Positions 55,954 to 56,446 of a DNA stretch of 56,446 nt are shown here, piece by piece. The DNA is from Rhizobium phaseoli (GTDB lineage: Bacteria; Pseudomonadota; Alphaproteobacteria; Rhizobiales; Rhizobiaceae). The notes under the pieces were generated by a model. It was not told where the DNA came from and ran no database searches. It worked only from the letters and a program-made list of their open reading frames with translations. Location of the stretch: assembly GCF_003985125.1 (NCBI RefSeq), contig NZ_ML133592.1, positions 1 through 56,446 of the forward strand, in the 5' to 3' direction. A program made the position numbers and the translations under genes. Each line of letters opens with the position of its first letter. The first letter of the stretch is position 1.

Positions 55954-56283
55954 ATGAAAGAAAGACTAGCAAAGTTCAGTATCGGCGAAGTGGTCCGGCA
56001 CAAGGTTTTTCCGTTTCGCGGCGTGATCTTCGACGTGGATCCGGAGTTTGCCAATACGGAGGAATGGTGGAATTCCATTCCCGCCGAGGTGCGCCCGAGC
56101 AAGGATCAGCCCTTCTACCACCTGCTCGCCGAAAATGACGAGAGCGAATATGTCGCTTATGTCTCCGAGCAGAATCTGGTGAACGACGAGAGCGGGACAC
56201 CGCTTCGCAATCCGCAGATCTATCAGATTTTTGATCAGGCCCCGTCAGGGCAGTTCAGACCCAAGATGAGCTTCGCCCACTAG
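55954..56283 (+). CDS. hspQ: HspQ-type heat-shock/hemimethylated-DNA-binding protein
   Basis: The 109-residue product has FSIGEVVRHKVFPFRGVIFD, DPEFANTEEWW, PFYHLLAEND and YVSEQNLV, all typical of HspQ (YccV). It is a small beta-rich protein tied to Lon-type proteolysis and hemimethylated DNA. The start at 55954 has AGGAAG. A 6-bp inverted repeat (ATCACC/GGTGAT) lies just before the ribosome site at about 55920-55937. An IS end begins 37 bp after its stop. Confidence 0.9.
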   Translation: MKERLAKFSIGEVVRHKVFPFRGVIFDVDPEFANTEEWWNSIPAEVRPSKDQPFYHLLAENDESEYVAYVSEQNLVNDESGTPLRNPQIYQIFDQAPSGQFRPKMSFAH

Positions 56284-56319
56284 ATCAGACGCGCCGACGT
56301 TCAAACAAGGCCTCGCCTC

Positions 56320-56446
56320 TGAACTGACCCCCAAAAGTTGGAAGGTCTAAAGGCTGGGGAGATTTAGGGGCTGGGTCCTGTATTGTACAGGGCTCAGCCC
56401 TTTGAGTTTCAGTTTGATACGCTGATGATTATAGTAGTTGATGTAG
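56320..56446 (-). mobile_element. End of an IS3-family insertion sequence
   Basis: The likely terminal inverted repeat begins TGAACTGACCCCCAAAAGTT at 56320. The 3' end of a transposase gene lies next to it on the minus strand. The rest of the element is beyond the window. It sits just after hspQ and has not disrupted it. Confidence 0.75.
56347..56446 (-). CDS. IS3-family transposase OrfB, C-terminal end (partial)
   Basis: The last 32 codons read YINYYNHQRIKLKLKGLSPV and then QYRTQPLNLPSL before a TAG. This is the usual end of the DDE integrase domain of IS150-group IS3 transposases. The catalytic residues would be upstream, beyond the window. Confidence 0.85.
   Translation of the reverse strand, partial: YINYYNHQRIKLKLKGLSPVQYRTQPLNLPSL

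Overview
The window looks like a piece of a Rhizobium chromosome of the R. etli / R. leguminosarum kind. It is GC-rich and densely coded. It carries the alphaproteobacterial order coaD, two cyclophilins, queA and tgt, a LexA box of the GTTC-N7-GTTC form between ssb and uvrA, a sigma-54 promoter before glnB-glnA, and a palindromic intergenic mosaic element of the rhizobial type. This placement is inference from gene content and motifs; no database was searched.

Layout. Positions 1-359 hold no clear gene but show IS-end-like repeats. Next comes a GGDEF/EAL protein (360-2660). A catabolic and uptake cluster follows at 2666-12347: on the minus strand an agmatinase-like ureohydrolase, a periplasmic binding protein, a class III aminotransferase, a gamma-glutamyltransferase-like enzyme and a succinate-semialdehyde-type dehydrogenase; on the plus strand a GntR/FCD regulator, two permeases and an ATPase. 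The likely logic is import of a guanidino, gamma-glutamyl or amine compound, removal of urea or glutamate, transamination, and oxidation to succinate. Positions 12516-19536 carry a zinc-ribbon/cyclase/ATPase/TPR protein, a peroxiredoxin-like protein, a CadC-type TPR regulator and an MFS exporter. Positions 19599-24607 hold a fused M16 peptidase, small conserved proteins and two decayed gene remnants (a metallophosphoesterase and an alpha-amylase/branching-enzyme C-terminus).

Positions 24604-34095 form the most distinctive locus. A response regulator and a TorS-like sensor kinase are divergent from two tandem paralogous binding proteins, a fused two-domain permease, an ATPase and an inositol-monophosphatase-family enzyme. 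The arrangement resembles AfuABC-type hexose-phosphate importers. It also carries a hairpin between the binding protein and permease genes, a four-copy perfect 15-bp repeat before the phosphatase, and three TGT-AY half-sites at 9-bp spacing in the divergent promoter region.

Positions 34227-38292 hold a NUDIX hydrolase, an HxlR regulator with a candidate operator, a FabF-like synthase, a DUF4864 protein preceded by a perfect 12-bp hairpin, and an acyltransferase-3 protein. From 38299 onward the region is mostly core: tgt, queA, two cyclophilins, coaD, small membrane proteins, gyrA, marC, ssb, uvrA, a GNAT protein, a DUF72 protein, nnr, glnB, glnA and hspQ. The window ends in the 3' end of an IS3-family transposase. 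No tRNA, rRNA or CRISPR array was seen.
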